Of a DNA stretch of 64,000 nucleotides, positions 49,152 to 61,598 are shown in pieces. Made by a program: the position numbers and the translations under genes. This stretch comes from Cucumis sativus (Eukaryota; Streptophyta; Magnoliopsida; Cucurbitales; Cucurbitaceae). The stretch is taken from contig NC_026657.2 in the NCBI RefSeq assembly GCF_000004075.3, positions 39,914,732-39,978,731 on the forward strand, read 5' to 3'. The notes beneath the pieces were generated by a model, which did not search any database, was not told the DNA's origin, and was given only the letters and a program-made list of their open reading frames with translations. Position 1 is the first letter of the stretch; the number at the start of each line of letters is the position of its first letter.

Positions 49152-49184
<33 letters not shown>
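49151..49184. repeat. (AT)17 microsatellite
   Basis: Seventeen uninterrupted AT units just 3' of the MYB gene, likely polymorphic. Confidence 0.95.
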
Positions 49185-49187
<3 letters not shown>

Positions 49188-50810
49188 ACAAAGCTTTCAA
49201 ACAATGGAGAGTTTTATTTATATACACAAAGTGGGCATCTCATGGTTTGATTTGAAGGATTGTTATTGAGTGGATTGTTAATTCTTATATATTCTTTTTC
49301 TCAAAACCCCTTTGTTCTTTTTAATTATAATATAGTGTTCATATAAATTGAAATCAATATGTAATATGTCCAAACAAATATCCAAATTTCCACGTTGGAT
49401 ATGTTTAATTCAATTAGGGTTATATAGGATTAGGATTTATATGTAATTAGTTCATTGTATTAAATCTTTATGTTTATTTTGTTTTATTTGTATACAGTAT
49501 CATCATGATCATAATAATACTTAAGTTTTTTCTGTTTATTTATTTATTCTTTAATTCTTCATCAAACTCATTTTCTAATCGACACCAATTTCCGATAAAT
49601 GAATTCCCATCATCCCAAACAGAAAATACTTAGGAAAAGAAACATATTATTTAATCGTAAACTACAATGTTAATTAATGAATCATGTGATGAAGAGACGA
49701 ATAAAAGATTAAATTATTAGTTATTGTAACGACAGAGATTTACTTACCGAAGAAAATTAGAATGAAAATGAATTTGTGTGTTGACCTTTGACATTGGATT
49801 GGAAGTCATAGTTGGCTTTGAAAATATTATATCAAGGCAGCAACCCCATTGTTATAAAATTATTTAACTTATGTGTTTAGTAAGTTACATATCAATAATA
49901 AAAATATCATTGAATTGTTCGTCGTAATTTAAACAAATTAAATCTTTGAAATATATCATTGCTAATATCGATTTTGAGGTTATGTCATATATAGCAATAA
50001 AATATATCAACATTGACTACTATGTTTGTTACAATATCATGCACTATTTTTTTCTTCATCCTTTCTCTCTTTGTTACTATACTTAATTACCATGAGAGAC
50101 ATTGATGAAAGTTGGTTGATTATATTGATAATGAAGACTGGCATGTATGTTTGATGGATATATTATAATGATTGAGGGATTATATATGGTAGTGTTTAAT
50201 TAGGAAACAAAGTCAAAGAATTAGTTAGTAAAATGTTGGGTTCTATTAGGTAAAAGAAGAAGTGATTTGCGTTTAAGACAAGTCATTGACACACTATCAT
50301 CTTATAATCTATTATTCTACGTTCTAGAAAACCTATTCTTTACCAACCTATAGCTAACTCTCTCTTTATCTTTCTTTCAATTTATTTGCTAAATTCATGA
50401 ATATATTCCGTTGGTCATATTTATTTTAAATATATGATGATAATAATTAAGTTAGTATTCATTTTGTTTCAATCCTACTTTTGGAATATGATCAAAATGT
50501 TTTTTTTTTCCTCTTAGAAAGACGTTATTGGTCAATTATTTAAAAGTTGTTTATTTCATATAGATAAATAAATAAGAGGTAACTACACGACAACAGTAAG
50601 AACAACTCATTGATTAAATGATATAATGAGTGATGAAAAAGAAGTGAATTATCCAATCCTATTCTTTTGATTTAGATGGAAAGTTTTGAACATGCATTAC
50701 CATATGAATACAAAGGATATATACATTAGTGAATAAATTGTATCTTTACATTGATGATCACAGAAATAGATTTTGATTGGCTAATTTTTAACACAACATA
50801 TACCGTAAAT
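49185..50810. other. Intergenic, no gene seen
   Basis: AT-rich DNA downstream of the MYB gene. I see no ORF with family resemblance and no RNA gene. Confidence 0.55.
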
Positions 50811-50819
50811 ACCTCTCTT

Positions 50820-51560
50820 TCAAACTCAAGGAGTTAGAGTAGCGGTTAACTTGAGTTTGTGAAGTATTTGATCGGGCCAAAATGATTGAGTGACAACTTT
50901 TGTAATGATATTTATTTGTTAATAGTATAGAGGGATTGTAAGAGAAGAGTATTGCTCTCATGAAATGATGACAAACAAAATGAGTCGATTATAATCTTGG
51001 GTCTGAGACGTTACAAATGGTATTAGAGAGAAACCAATACTAGCAGTACGTAAGATGTGGTTTTACAAATGAACCAAGTGGAAGCTTTGGTGTGTAATGA
51101 CCCAAATTTATGAGAAGAACATAAATGAACCGATGTCACATATGAATGGAAAGGGATCATGAGTACTTGAAACCATGGTCAAGAAAGGCTTAAAAGAACT
51201 GAAAGTTACTACTTATACCAATAATAATGTGCATTTTTCTTTTTAGTCAATCAAGCATAGAAACTCTAAAGTGTTAAGTGAGTTTAGCTTGGAGCAATCA
51301 TATGCTGGGGGATCTCTTAGAGGTTTTCCTAAGATGCAGGTGAGTGCGGACAAACCATATGCTGAACGAATCCGTGTTGGTTTATGCAAAGGACTTTTAC
51401 TCTTAGATCAAGTCTTTATGGTAAGCAAAGATGATGTTGTCAAATCATAGAAGAGTGTCGAGACCATTAGTTGTCGAATCCATACTTCAATCCTAGCTAG
51501 CCTGGGGTATGTAGCATTAATAGAATATACTGGTTTGAGAAATCTGGATCACACTATGGA
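50820..51560 (+). mobile_element. Decayed LTR-type retroelement (TRIM/Cassandra-like)
   Basis: TGGTATTAGAGA at 51018-51029 differs by two bases from TGGTATCAGAGC, the primer-binding site complementary to initiator tRNA-Met, and follows GACGTTACAAA as at an LTR end. About 240 bp further, 51261-51340 aligns by eye with the 3' two-thirds of plant 5S rRNA (AACTC..AAG, GTTAAG, GGAG, then a GGGGGATCTC..GAGG block, ending GATGCA). Cassandra TRIMs carry 5S-like sequence in their LTRs and use this primer site. No gag/pol reading frame is present. LTR ends are not resolved. Confidence 0.4.
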
Positions 51561-53732
51561 CTGTCGTCATAATGAAGTATAGTACATAATAGTAGATTGT
51601 TGAGGAACAATAACCCATATTAGCAAGTGAAAATGTGAAGCAACGTTTCTTTCTTACCTCGACAAGAAACGAGAGAATCACCTAAGTTAAAATATTAACA
51701 TGAACACAAAAGACAGAAAACATATTTTAACCATATTTCTTATAAACAAGAGGTAAATTTAAAAAGTACTCTTTTGTATTTTATTATATACCAAGAGAGA
51801 GAGAAGAATAAATAAGTAGAGCTGTATGGGCATCCCCTAGGGCATGTGGGAACTATTGTCATCTTCTAAAGATGAGGGTTAAATTTTGTCATTCTTTTCA
51901 GGATAACACCACATTTGATTCAATCTTTTTTCAAAGTTCATACGTTGAGAAGTAGTGTATTAAATTACATTATTACATTATATATCTATTTAAACTTTAA
52001 ATTTTGATTGTTACCAAATTCATTTCAATGCATACATAATTTTCAAATGCAAAGTCTAAATAATTTTGATCAAAACCTGTTCTGCTTCTTTGAAAATCAA
52101 GTATGATTCTTCTCTTCATTTTTCTTTTTGGTTTCTTTCAAACTGTTTGTACCTGTTGAATATGAGAAATGAAGGAATCCTACTAGTCAGTAATCAAGAG
52201 TTTCGGATTCGAGTAGCTATAAAAGTGGTTTTGTATTCATCAAATAAGTAGATGACCCTTGACTTTCGAGAGAATAGCATAACTTAGAAAAATTTAAGGG
52301 TGCCAAACCAAAATTCTCAAGTATTATTCTATATTCTTTTGGCAAGTTGTAGCAGAATATGTATACTTTTTTTCTTTTTAGGAAAACCAACTATTTCTGT
52401 CTAAAGCTATACCATTCTAAAACTAAAACTGATGGAAGGAATTAGTAATGAGACATTAGAGAATTTGTTGATATGGGACCTGCCATGTTTCCTCCTGCGT
52501 CTAAGATCGAGCAGTCTCCCTCATCAAAGTAATCTGATTTAGCATTGAATAAAAGCATAATGACAGACATACAATTGCGAATCCATATAATTTATACACA
52601 AACATTAGATGTTTGGTTAATGCTCCAATAAAGAAAATATGACGGCTAGAAAATAAATTAGAGTTTTTATCTTAGTTAGGTTTTGTTCAAAATCTATTTT
52701 AGTTGTAATAGACCTTAATAAAACTTTTAATGAGTGATTTTGTAGCGTGGACACATCCGCTGCACCATGACCAGAATTAAGCTAAAATTGAGTACTATTT
52801 TATATATTTTTTAAGTATAATTATAATTGATGATCAATATAGAAATAATAATTAAGGATATAACAACATTTAAAAAACTTGCAAATATAGCAAAACTATT
52901 GTCGATAGGCTTGTATATCGCTGATATATTTGTATGATCTAGACCAATATTTACAACATGTTTTGTCGGTGATACACTTTTGTCATTGATAGAATTTGAC
53001 AAATTTTGCTACATTTGCAATTTTTTGAAAATATTGTTATCTACTTAATTATTTTGTATCGGCTAAATTTGCAACCATCCCATATTTTAATTTGACATTT
53101 CAAAATTAATACAAAAAATAAATAATGTGAAGGAGCACGTGTCTCCTGACCCGTACAGACATACAATTTAGTTTTAACTTATTCATCCTAGACAAAGACA
53201 ATCCCTAGTAGAATTAGGACGTGGTCAAGTATTTAAGAGTCTGTCCGATAATTTTTTTGTTTCCGTTTCTCATTCTTTATTTTTCTTTTTTTAGAACAAA
53301 AAACATGACTATATTTTCTATTTCTTAAAAGAAAATCATAAACTTGTTTCATAATTATTTATTGTTTTCGTTTTTTTTCTAACCTTTTTGCCTTTTTAGT
53401 TTAAATATAATTTAATTATTTTTAAAATAAAAATATATATAGTTCAAAATTGAAAATTAAATTAACATATAATTATGAAAATTTAAGAAAAAGAAAAGTA
53501 AAAACAAACCATAAAGATATTAAACGTATATATGTATGTGTGTGAAAGATTAATAAAGGAGAAAACATATTTCTATAAAGGAGAAAACAAATTAAGAAAT
53601 ATTAAACATATAAAATTAATAAAAGAAGAAAAATATAAATTAAAAAAATATTAAACATGTAAATATGAAAATTAAATGCACGAAAGAAAAGAACAAAACA
53701 AGTTAAAAAATATAAGAATAAATAAAATCATC
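51561..53732. other. Intergenic, no gene seen
   Basis: AT-rich with less AT-rich scraps near 52480-52540 and 52740-52790 that may be old element debris. A dispersed-repeat copy lies at about 52840-53050. The 61-codon ORF at 52066-52251 shows no family resemblance. Confidence 0.55.
52840..53050 (+). repeat. Copy of an AT-rich dispersed repeat (TTTTGCTA core, GATAG words)
   Basis: Contains ATTGTCGATAGGCTTGTAT, TGTCATTGATAGAATTTGAC and AAATTTTGCTACATTTGCAA in order, matching the segments at 43235 and 45640. This looks like a miniature element family I associate with cucurbit intergenic DNA; that association is from memory. Confidence 0.45.
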
Positions 53733-53738
53733 AAAGTT

Positions 53739-53794
53739 GGGAATTGAACCATCACTTTTCAGCCAAATAGAAGCATCTTTTTACCATAGAGATT
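53739..53794 (-). mobile_element. tRNA-derived SINE remnant
   Basis: The plus strand GGGAATTGAACC (53739-53750) is the inverse of a B-box/T-loop GGTTCAATTCCC. ACCATAGAGATT (53783-53794) lies at A-box spacing. It does not fold into a full tRNA with anticodon arm by eye, so a SINE or tRNA fragment is more likely than a tRNA gene. Confidence 0.35.
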
Positions 53795-54125
53795 TAAAAA
53801 CATTGTGAAAATAGAATCAAACAAAATGGAAATAGATTTTTGCATGTTTCTTAAATTTTAGAAACCAGAAAAGGGAATGACTATCAAATCCATCTGTTTC
53901 TTGAAAGAAAGAAAAGAGAGAAACAGGGGCCCTAAACTTCCATAGTTTACTGATTCATCATCAGCTGCTAGAATTGGGTATTGAACTTGAAATGCTTCCA
54001 TTTGGTCCTCTGCAGTATTATGAACAAAGTGAATCAACCTTTTATTTCATTCAGTAGAAGAAAACAAAGTACCATAGAATGATCGTCTAAGAGACGTTAA
54101 AACTAAAAGACTGCCATCAATAGTG

Positions 54126-54758
54126 CTAATGTCCTTCAGTATATATGTCGTTTGTCTGTGTGCCATCCGTTCCATTCTCCTCAACAAACTCATCCACCCA
54201 CTTATGTTTACCGTCTGCCATTCATTATATTCTGGGAAGTGGGAATTAAGTTTGGCATAGGTTCATACAACATCCTTCAACGAATATATCTATAATATCA
54301 ATATCAAACTTCAATGAACCAAAAAGGGAATATATTTCCAAACAGATCAGGTTCTTGTTCAAAACCTCCATTGTTGGCTATAGATGGCATGTTTACCATG
54401 TGTTCTAATGTGGTCACCTACATAGAGAAAATGCACTTAGAACAGGAATATTTAGTATTGCAAGTTCCACAATGCACAGAAATGGCATAAATCTTATCAA
54501 TAACGTCAACAAGGCACTGATCTGACCAGTGGAATGGATGAAAAGCGAAGATATAACTTCATATTCCTACCTCCTTCAACGCCCGTGACTTTCGTCGAAT
54601 CGAGAAATTGATGAATACTACTCCTATCTGGATCTGCACAGACAGCCCAATACGCTTCTCATCATCTGCTAAACCATCCTACAACTTTGGCGTATCACAG
54701 ACACAAATCAAATAATTATCCGGCGACACAACAAACGGTATCCTCGATTAACGTTCCC
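54126..54758 (-). pseudogene. Unidentified coding-like exons, probably a decayed or incompletely modelled gene
   Basis: Three blocks on the minus strand read like protein. Block A (54678-54571) gives DGLADDEKRIGLSVQIQIGV and continues for 36 residues to RALKE; it has an acceptor TTGTAG and a donor GAG/GTAGGA. Block B (54417-54304) follows in phase after CTATGTAG and gives VTTLEHMVNMPSIANN...LFGNIFPFW to a TGA. Block C (54221-54126) gives MADGKHKWVDEFVEENGTD to a TAG. In the frame of A, the bases upstream (to 54758) also look coding (RIPFVVSPDNYLICVCDTPK) but carry a TAA and a TAG. I do not recognise the family. It could be a pseudogene, or a real gene whose 5' exons I failed to find between 54.8 and 56 kb. 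Confidence 0.4.
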
Positions 54759-56025
54759 CTGGAGGCAAGAAAATTAATTGCAATGTACAATCGATTTATT
54801 TAGAGTACAAATTTTCTCTGTCAGCATAGCTGTTAGAAGAAAGCAACAAATAACACTAACACGGGATTGTCAGCTGAACAATAACATCATAGCAGTGTTC
54901 CAAGTTTTTACATACTTCTAAAATAATCTACAGCCAAAAAAAGCTTGCAAAGTTTTGTTCGAACAACTTAACATCACACTAGTTTGTTTCATCAACAGAC
55001 GACAGAACATCATTTAAGGGTATGAAAACTAGATCTTTTACTTAATGATATTTTACACCACAGAACTTGGAGGTAATACGACAATAATACTTAAGAGCAT
55101 GGGCCAATACAAGAACCAAATGTCAAAGATTGCCAAGCCACGTTTATTGGAAGTATTCATTATGATCAAAGGAACTATAGTGTTACACTAACATGATGCA
55201 ACATAACATAATTATTAAACCCCACCAGTTACAGAGACTTTTAGAGATTCCTATTTCATCATCAAGTCTTTCTGTCCTATATTTGTTCATCATCTTATTG
55301 GGTCTTACCGTATTAATGAACCATGAAAGCTTTTGTATTTAATTCTTTTATTGGCAATTTTATTTGATGATAAACCAAAATGAACTCGAAAAGAGCTTGA
55401 GAAAATTACACACATATATATTAGCCAACAATGGCACATGCCATGCAAGAAACAATTCTGACAGTCAACTCACCTAGAAGTTCAAATTTTGTCTCCATTT
55501 CTTTTCATTTCAAACCTCATTTCCTTCCAATAATTTGCATAAACTAACATTTTTAGTTTATAAGTTTTGATTTGGTTTTATTGTAACAAAGCATTAATAA
55601 ACTTGAGGTGGAATAACGATGGTTAATAGACTTGATTTTCAAGAATTCCAAAACTATTACCAATCGGGACCTTAGTTTTTTTTCCAGGTAAAGACAACAA
55701 AAATGAATCAAGGTGGGAAAGTACTTAAAATCTAATTTTATTGAACTTTAGCAGAGTACTTCAGAAATATCTGTCTCAGAGAAGCAACTGATAGACTGAA
55801 GAAAGTATCAACAATCAATGTCATGCGGTTTTTTTTTCTTGCAAATTTGAGGTAAAAGCAAACAGAGGAACCGCCTTATTTGTTCTTCACCATATTATGA
55901 ACTTAGAAACTATTAACTAATTTCTAATCTTGAATAAAAGAAGAACATTCTTCTTTTAGCAAACTCAATTGGATTAGAATCTAAGTCAATGAAAAATAAA
56001 TGGAAATACTAATGGGAAGTATTGT
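54759..56025. other. Spacer, no gene placed
   Basis: AT-rich with modest GC patches. It could contain 5' exons of the unidentified minus-strand gene and the 3' untranslated end of the ITPK gene. No specific exon is supportable. Confidence 0.45.
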
Positions 56026-57114
56026 TCAACCTCCACCATCCCCATTACCGATGCAAGTAAGCATCACAACCTTTCTAGAATCATTTTCACAATTATGAAC
56101 TTGCCTTTTGTCGAAGGCAATGGGGTCTGAAGCATCATGTTCAAACCAAGCTTTGACGAGCTCTCTGTCATTCCTCCGCATTATATCAGATAGGAAATCC
56201 GTTACAATTTTCTCATATCCTGGCATCTTCGCAAACCCAGGAAAGTAATTGATATCAACTATGAGATAACGGTTCTTGTTTCTTGAATCCCGCATCATAT
56301 CGAAATTGAAGAGGTTAAGCTTCAACGCATGTCTCAATCCTTTGGCTATATCGGTGACGAAGCTCAACGGCGGCATCTCGGTGTCGTCTAACTGCATCAT
56401 TTGATAATACTTTTCATCAACTCTCTCATGGTTCGTCAAATTCGATACCTGAGAGAACGATTGCAAATCCTCGACGCTTTCTAATGTATCCTCAGAAATG
56501 TCTGGAAGTGACTTTCTCTTGACGCATTTCACGTGATTTCCAGCTACATAGACCTTGAAAATAACTCCACCGTGGTTGACAAACTCTTGCAATACAAGAG
56601 GAGGTTTAAGCTTGTTCAAACCGTCGTGATTAAACACAAGCGCCATTTTATGCGATTTAGCACTTCCATCAGCTACCACAGGCTTTGCAATGACCGGAAA
56701 CTTCAACGTCTCCCAAGCACGCCGATCAGAAAGATCCTCCTTATCGTAAATCACAATCTGCTCCGGAATCCCAAACGATTCGTCGTGATTATTCTCAATC
56801 TTCAACTCGGATACCACCTGAAGCATAGAAATCCTGTTGTGAAGCCTCTCAATGGCGTCGAGTGAGTCCAAAATCACCACATTAGGGTTAATAGTCCTAA
56901 AATTCTCGAGTTGCTTCCTCCAATCCGCAGTATAGAGCTTGTGGAGAACACAATCAAAGGCTCCTTGATCAACAAGCGGCTTGTCCATATCGATCCGTAC
57001 GAAATCGATACCTTTGGATTCAGCAAGCCTGAGCAAGGAATCTCGTATGAAACTCCGTCGCTTCTTGGGCAAAAGTGCATAGCCGATGCAGAATCTCCGT
57101 CCGATTTCCGCCAT
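56026..57114 (-). CDS. ITPK: Inositol-tetrakisphosphate 1-kinase (inositol 1,3,4-trisphosphate 5/6-kinase), 362 aa
   Basis: ITPKs phosphorylate inositol polyphosphates in the lipid-independent route to phytic acid and, in plants, to inositol pyrophosphates linked to phosphate sensing. Intronless. The start is ATG 57114 ([20 protein letters not shown]), the first in-frame ATG. The N-terminal inositol-binding domain contains HKLY (58-61) and [14 protein letters not shown]. An ATP-grasp fold follows, with [47 protein letters not shown] and the metal-binding [10 protein letters not shown] (Asp about 287). All these are intact. Length is within the ITPK1-3 range, with a Cys/Gly-rich C-terminal tail of about 40 residues that varies in the family. 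The paralogue number (ITPK1 versus 2 or 3) cannot be settled here. The leader has two upstream ATGs. Confidence 0.93.
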   Translation of the reverse strand: MAEIGRRFCIGYALLPKKRRSFIRDSLLRLAESKGIDFVRIDMDKPLVDQGAFDCVLHKLYTADWRKQLENFRTINPNVVILDSLDAIERLHNRISMLQVVSELKIENNHDESFGIPEQIVIYDKEDLSDRRAWETLKFPVIAKPVVADGSAKSHKMALVFNHDGLNKLKPPLVLQEFVNHGGVIFKVYVAGNHVKCVKRKSLPDISEDTLESVEDLQSFSQVSNLTNHERVDEKYYQMMQLDDTEMPPLSFVTDIAKGLRHALKLNLFNFDMMRDSRNKNRYLIVDINYFPGFAKMPGYEKIVTDFLSDIMRRNDRELVKAWFEHDASDPIAFDKRQVHNCENDSRKVVMLTCIGNGDGGG

Positions 57115-57166
57115 TGACAAGAAGAAGAAGAAGAAATAGAAAATGAGAAAAACATCAAACAATCAT
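56874..57166 (-). other. Two upstream ORFs in the ITPK leader
   Basis: ATG at 57166 opens a three-codon ORF (ATG ATT GTT TGA). Its TGA overlaps an ATG at 57155 (TGATG). The second ORF runs 93 codons out of frame through the ITPK start and ends at 56874. If transcription starts near 57300, both lie in the mRNA and could lower or tune ITPK translation. Function is inference. Confidence 0.5.
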
Positions 57167-57330
57167 AAGAACAGGAAGAAGGAGAAGAAGGAGAAACCTA
57201 AAGAGAAGTTAATGGTTGTAGAATTTTGTAATATAGCGTTTTTGAATGGATGAAATTGGAATTGGAAGAACCGAAACAGAGAGAAAGAAAAGACAGAGGA
57301 ATTCGGGAAAGAAGAAGAGAAAGGAAACGG

Positions 57331-57339
57331 TATATATAG
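57331..57339 (-). promoter_or_regulatory. TATA box of the ITPK gene
   Basis: The minus strand reads CTATATATA, about 220 bp upstream of the ATG. A G-box CACGTGG (57411-57417) lies about 75 bp further upstream, a normal spacing for a proximal element. Confidence 0.45.
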
Positions 57340-60300
57340 TGTGGATAAAAAAAGAAGGTTTGATAGAATCACCCGCCATTGAAGGAATGGTGAAATGACA
57401 TTATGTACACGTGGCATATTCTTTTTTCTGATATGCGGATTAGCGTCATAATAACAATTAATTGGATATTATTATTATTATTATATATGAAAAAACAAAA
57501 AATCCATTTGTGTATTTAGTAATTACATTTATAAAGTCTTTTTTTTTCCTTAACATAATTCTACATTTAACCTTGGCATGATACCAACACTAAATTTAGG
57601 AAAATTACTATACACAACAAAAAGGAAAATAGTGAAATAATTGACTATGTACTCAAGAAATGTATTAATCAACCCACTTCACTTTATGTTCCTTTCTATT
57701 TTCTATTTCTACGTTTTCATTAATATTTTTATTATGTTATAAAAAATATACAAAATATAAAAAATGAACAATAAAATGGTGCTATAAATGTTTACTTATA
57801 TGAAAACAATAAAAATATGTATTTACTAATTTAAATAAATATTGTATCTAAACTAATATTTTTGACAAAATTTTCGTAAAATTAAAACTACCATATCGTC
57901 ATTTGACATTTGTATTTGTAATACCACATTTATTGATTTTTTTTTAGAATAGTACTACGTTTATTAGTTTAATATTTATTAATTTCGGGGATTTTATGTA
58001 ACATTCTCATAAAATTTTGTTGTATTTTGTAAATATTTTCAATAACTTTACAATAAGAAAAACGTAGAATTACAAAAAAAAGAAAAAAAAATTTAATAAT
58101 CATCTCCATCTACCACAAAAAGGATATGAGCAATAAACTTGTTGTAGGGTCTTTTTCCAATAATAAAGCTCCAAAAGTACTTTTGTTGTCTTCTCGAACA
58201 CAACATTCATTGTTTTAGTAAAGTCTATAGATCTTTATTGAGTCATGTTCACCGATATATAATTTAATTAATAATTCTTATGATACACCATAGTTAATCA
58301 ATACTTGAACGAATAGCCATAAAGAAAATTGAAAGTACTAATAATTTTAAAACTAATATCTTAATCCTTGTAGTGTAACATTTATATAAATATCAAATTA
58401 CATACGTTGATAAGTAATATATAGATTAAATAATACTTATTAAACCATTCACAAAATAATATAGACTAAGTATTGAAGAGAGATGTGTTTAGATTTCAAT
58501 AATTATATCATGCATGCAATTATTGTAACGTACAGTTGTAAAGATAGCACAAAGTTTCGTTGATTACGCACGTAAAAATCTTGGAGTCAAGTGATTAATA
58601 CGAGAGATAACATACACAACGTCAAAGGACAAATAAATTAAAGTTGTATTGTCTAATCATACACATGAGTCTATGCTCTCAAGTTGTGATCGTCATATTT
58701 GTCCCTTGAGCACTTCCCACTATTTAATTAGAAATAGAATAGAGACGAAAATGAATGGTCCATCTTTTTTTCCCATAAGAAACACATTCATTATTATTAT
58801 TTATTTCCTAAATGTTCATATAAATTATGAGAATATAATTAGAATTTATTTATCAAACATTTACTTTAAAATTACATGAACTAAAATATATGAAGTTTTA
58901 TAAAATAAAAAAAGATGTCATTTTAACCTACTTTTATAGATAAAGAAAAAAAGAAAAAAAAATATTGGGAAAATGAACTTTCTAGCATCCTTTTTTCTTT
59001 TTAGAAGAGACATTATTTTTAGCATTTCTTTATATCTATATGAATTATTCTCCCCTTTCTATGTCTCTAACATTATCCGAATATTGGCCATTTTTCATTC
59101 TCACCACAAATTTGTTTTTTCTAAAAAAAGAAAAATCATTTACGTAACTTTTTCTTTCACAATTTAATTCTCTATACATCCAATTAATCTTCCGAATATA
59201 TACATACATACATATATATTATTTTAGTTAAAACTTAGATAGGTAATATAAAAATATTCTTATGAACTCATCCACATCGCTATAAATTTTAAAATATTTC
59301 TAAGTTTCTTTTTTCTTTTGTTGTTTTAAGGGTGTCAATTGCTTTTTTTTTAATGAAAGGGACAATATTGTTGCATGTATATATACATACATACATATAT
59401 ATAGACAAATACATTTTTATTTTGTCCTTTTTGATTATTTAATTAATGGATTAATGGATAAAAGTTATCCTTATAAAATAGCATATGAGAATATCCAATA
59501 CATTAATTTGATTAGGTATATGTAATCTTTGGAAGCAAACTTTTTCTATTTTTAATGTTTCATATTTTATGGTATATTGCAAAATAAGTAATATTGTATA
59601 TATATATATACAGTGATATGTATATGTTATTTGATTCGTTAATAGAAAATATAAGTAATTTTCTACGTGATTGAAAAAATTATTTAACAAACACAAATTG
59701 TTGTTTCAAAGAGAATACAAACTATTTTAATCGATATATCGTTACATATATATAAAAAAGGTTCATATTTAAAATTCTAAAGTATGTATATATTCTTTTT
59801 TTATTTATTTAAAGAATACAGTTATTTATAAAAGAAAAAGTAATATATAAAGAAAAAGTTGTAATTTAGCCATAATAATGCTATACCCAAAAGAAATTAT
59901 GTATCGATTTAATTTTCAAAATTTTTTTGTAATCTTCAGAGTTAAAAAAAAGTTATATATACAAGATATATTTTTACGATCACTCTACTACTATGTTATT
60001 AGTTTAAATAAGAAAATGAATAGTAAAAACTTCATTCAAAAACAATTTTAATCAAATATCTTTTTGCTTGAAAACATTTAAGCTTTGGGTAGCCTACTTT
60101 GATTTCCCCCTTTCTTTTATACTTAGGTCCTTTTTCTTTTTTACCATAATTAGTGTTTGAATTAATAACTAATTACTATTTTTGTTATTGAAAATTAGAA
60201 TATTATGTTAATCTTAGAAAGAATATGATTGAATCAATAACCCTTATCCATTAATCAACTATATGTATATATATGATTAGAAAGAGAGAAGAGCAAGAAA

Positions 60301-61098
60301 GAACATTAAAATGGGTTGACCTAATTTTTTTTTTGAGTGTTCACAGGATAAGGATTTATCAAAAGTGGCAAATAATATATTATGATAAAGACTCATTTTA
60401 TATATACAAATAAATCATTGGGATTTATATAATATAGTTAGTGGAAAACCTTTTCTTTTTTATAAACTATTAGATAAGATCGCTGTTTTTAATTAATTAA
60501 TGAATGGATTCCATTCTCATACACAACCTATAAATGTTATTAATTTGGATTAAAATTAGAGTAAATATATTGAATTTAATTTAGTTAGATTTGAAGGGTC
60601 TAAATATCTATTTGTTAATTAGAATTTTATTTTCTTTTTTTCTATGTTATAATTAGGTAAAATTATATACACTCATTACTCAACACCATATATTTTGATA
60701 TAAAATATGAAGTTAAAATAACATATTTATAAATATATTTTAAAGTGAAGGAGACTTTAGTAAAGAGGTTGTCTCTTTCATGATGAACACTTAATAATTT
60801 AAAACAAGAATGGGATAATGGTAGTCAATTTATCTAACCACCAAATAAATATAAATGGAGAGATTTTTATAACTTTTTTTTTTATAGGAAATTCTTTTAT
60901 TTCTTTTAACTTGATCAATCCCATGTGTTATGGTTGACTATATACTTCAAATGCTTTTCCAACTCCAAACACACACCACACACAAATGATAATATAATAA
61001 ATAAAGTTGGGACTATCTTTAGAGGAATGTTTGATCGTTAGTGATGCGATATGTGATTGTAGAGTCAAATTGTTGGGGGGTTTAACTATATCATATGA

Positions 61099-61437
61099 TT
61101 GATCTTAAAGGAATGGCGTTCGTTGTTGATGACATTAAGGGTTTTGGCTAAGATTTGTATGGAGTTTTTTTTCTTCATGCAAACTCAACGTTGTTATAAC
61201 GTTTTAGTACAATCTCTTGCTAAAGTAATGTATGATAGAGATATGTTTGAATCTCCTTATCCTTTATCGACTCACATAATTATGCCGCTCTTCATTATTC
61301 TATTGTTTCTTAAATATATAATAATAACAAACAACTATATTACGTACACGTTTTTTTTAAATGGTTTTTTACGAGCCATCAATGTAATAATTAATTATCT
61401 TTTGGAAATTTTTGTTTGCCTATTAGACAAGTCATAA
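61099..61437 (+). pseudogene. Remnant of a retroelement-type RNase H domain
   Basis: Within a 112-codon ORF, RCYNVLVQSLAKVMYDRDMF followed by ESPYP resembles the C-terminal end of plant RNase H-like domains (RxCNxVAHxLAKxA......F..P) found in LINE elements and derived genes. In another frame just upstream, VVDDIKGFG fits the preceding helix, suggesting a frameshift. The rest of the ORF is AT-rich junk-like sequence. No reverse transcriptase is left. Confidence 0.35.
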
Positions 61438-61598
61438 AATTTTAACAACAATTAAGTATGATCACACAATCACACTTTAGATGTTATAGTTAAGAATATA
61501 ACTCTAACTTAAATTTAGATAAAATTGATAACTTATCCTTTAATTTCAAATAGCTCTTAAATCCAAGCTTTGAGATCTCTCTCTTCATTTGGGCTGGT

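Noticed and set aside
53739..53794. Possible tRNA gene on the minus strand
   Set aside because: There is a T-loop-like GGTTCAATTCCC, but no complete acceptor, D and anticodon arms could be folded by eye. Listed as a SINE remnant instead.
56533..56865. 110-codon plus-strand ORF
   Set aside because: Antisense to the intact ITPK coding sequence.
57163..57417. 84-codon minus-strand ORF upstream of ITPK
   Set aside because: It lies in the leader and core promoter, is pyrimidine-rich (Phe/Ser/Leu only) and shows no family resemblance.
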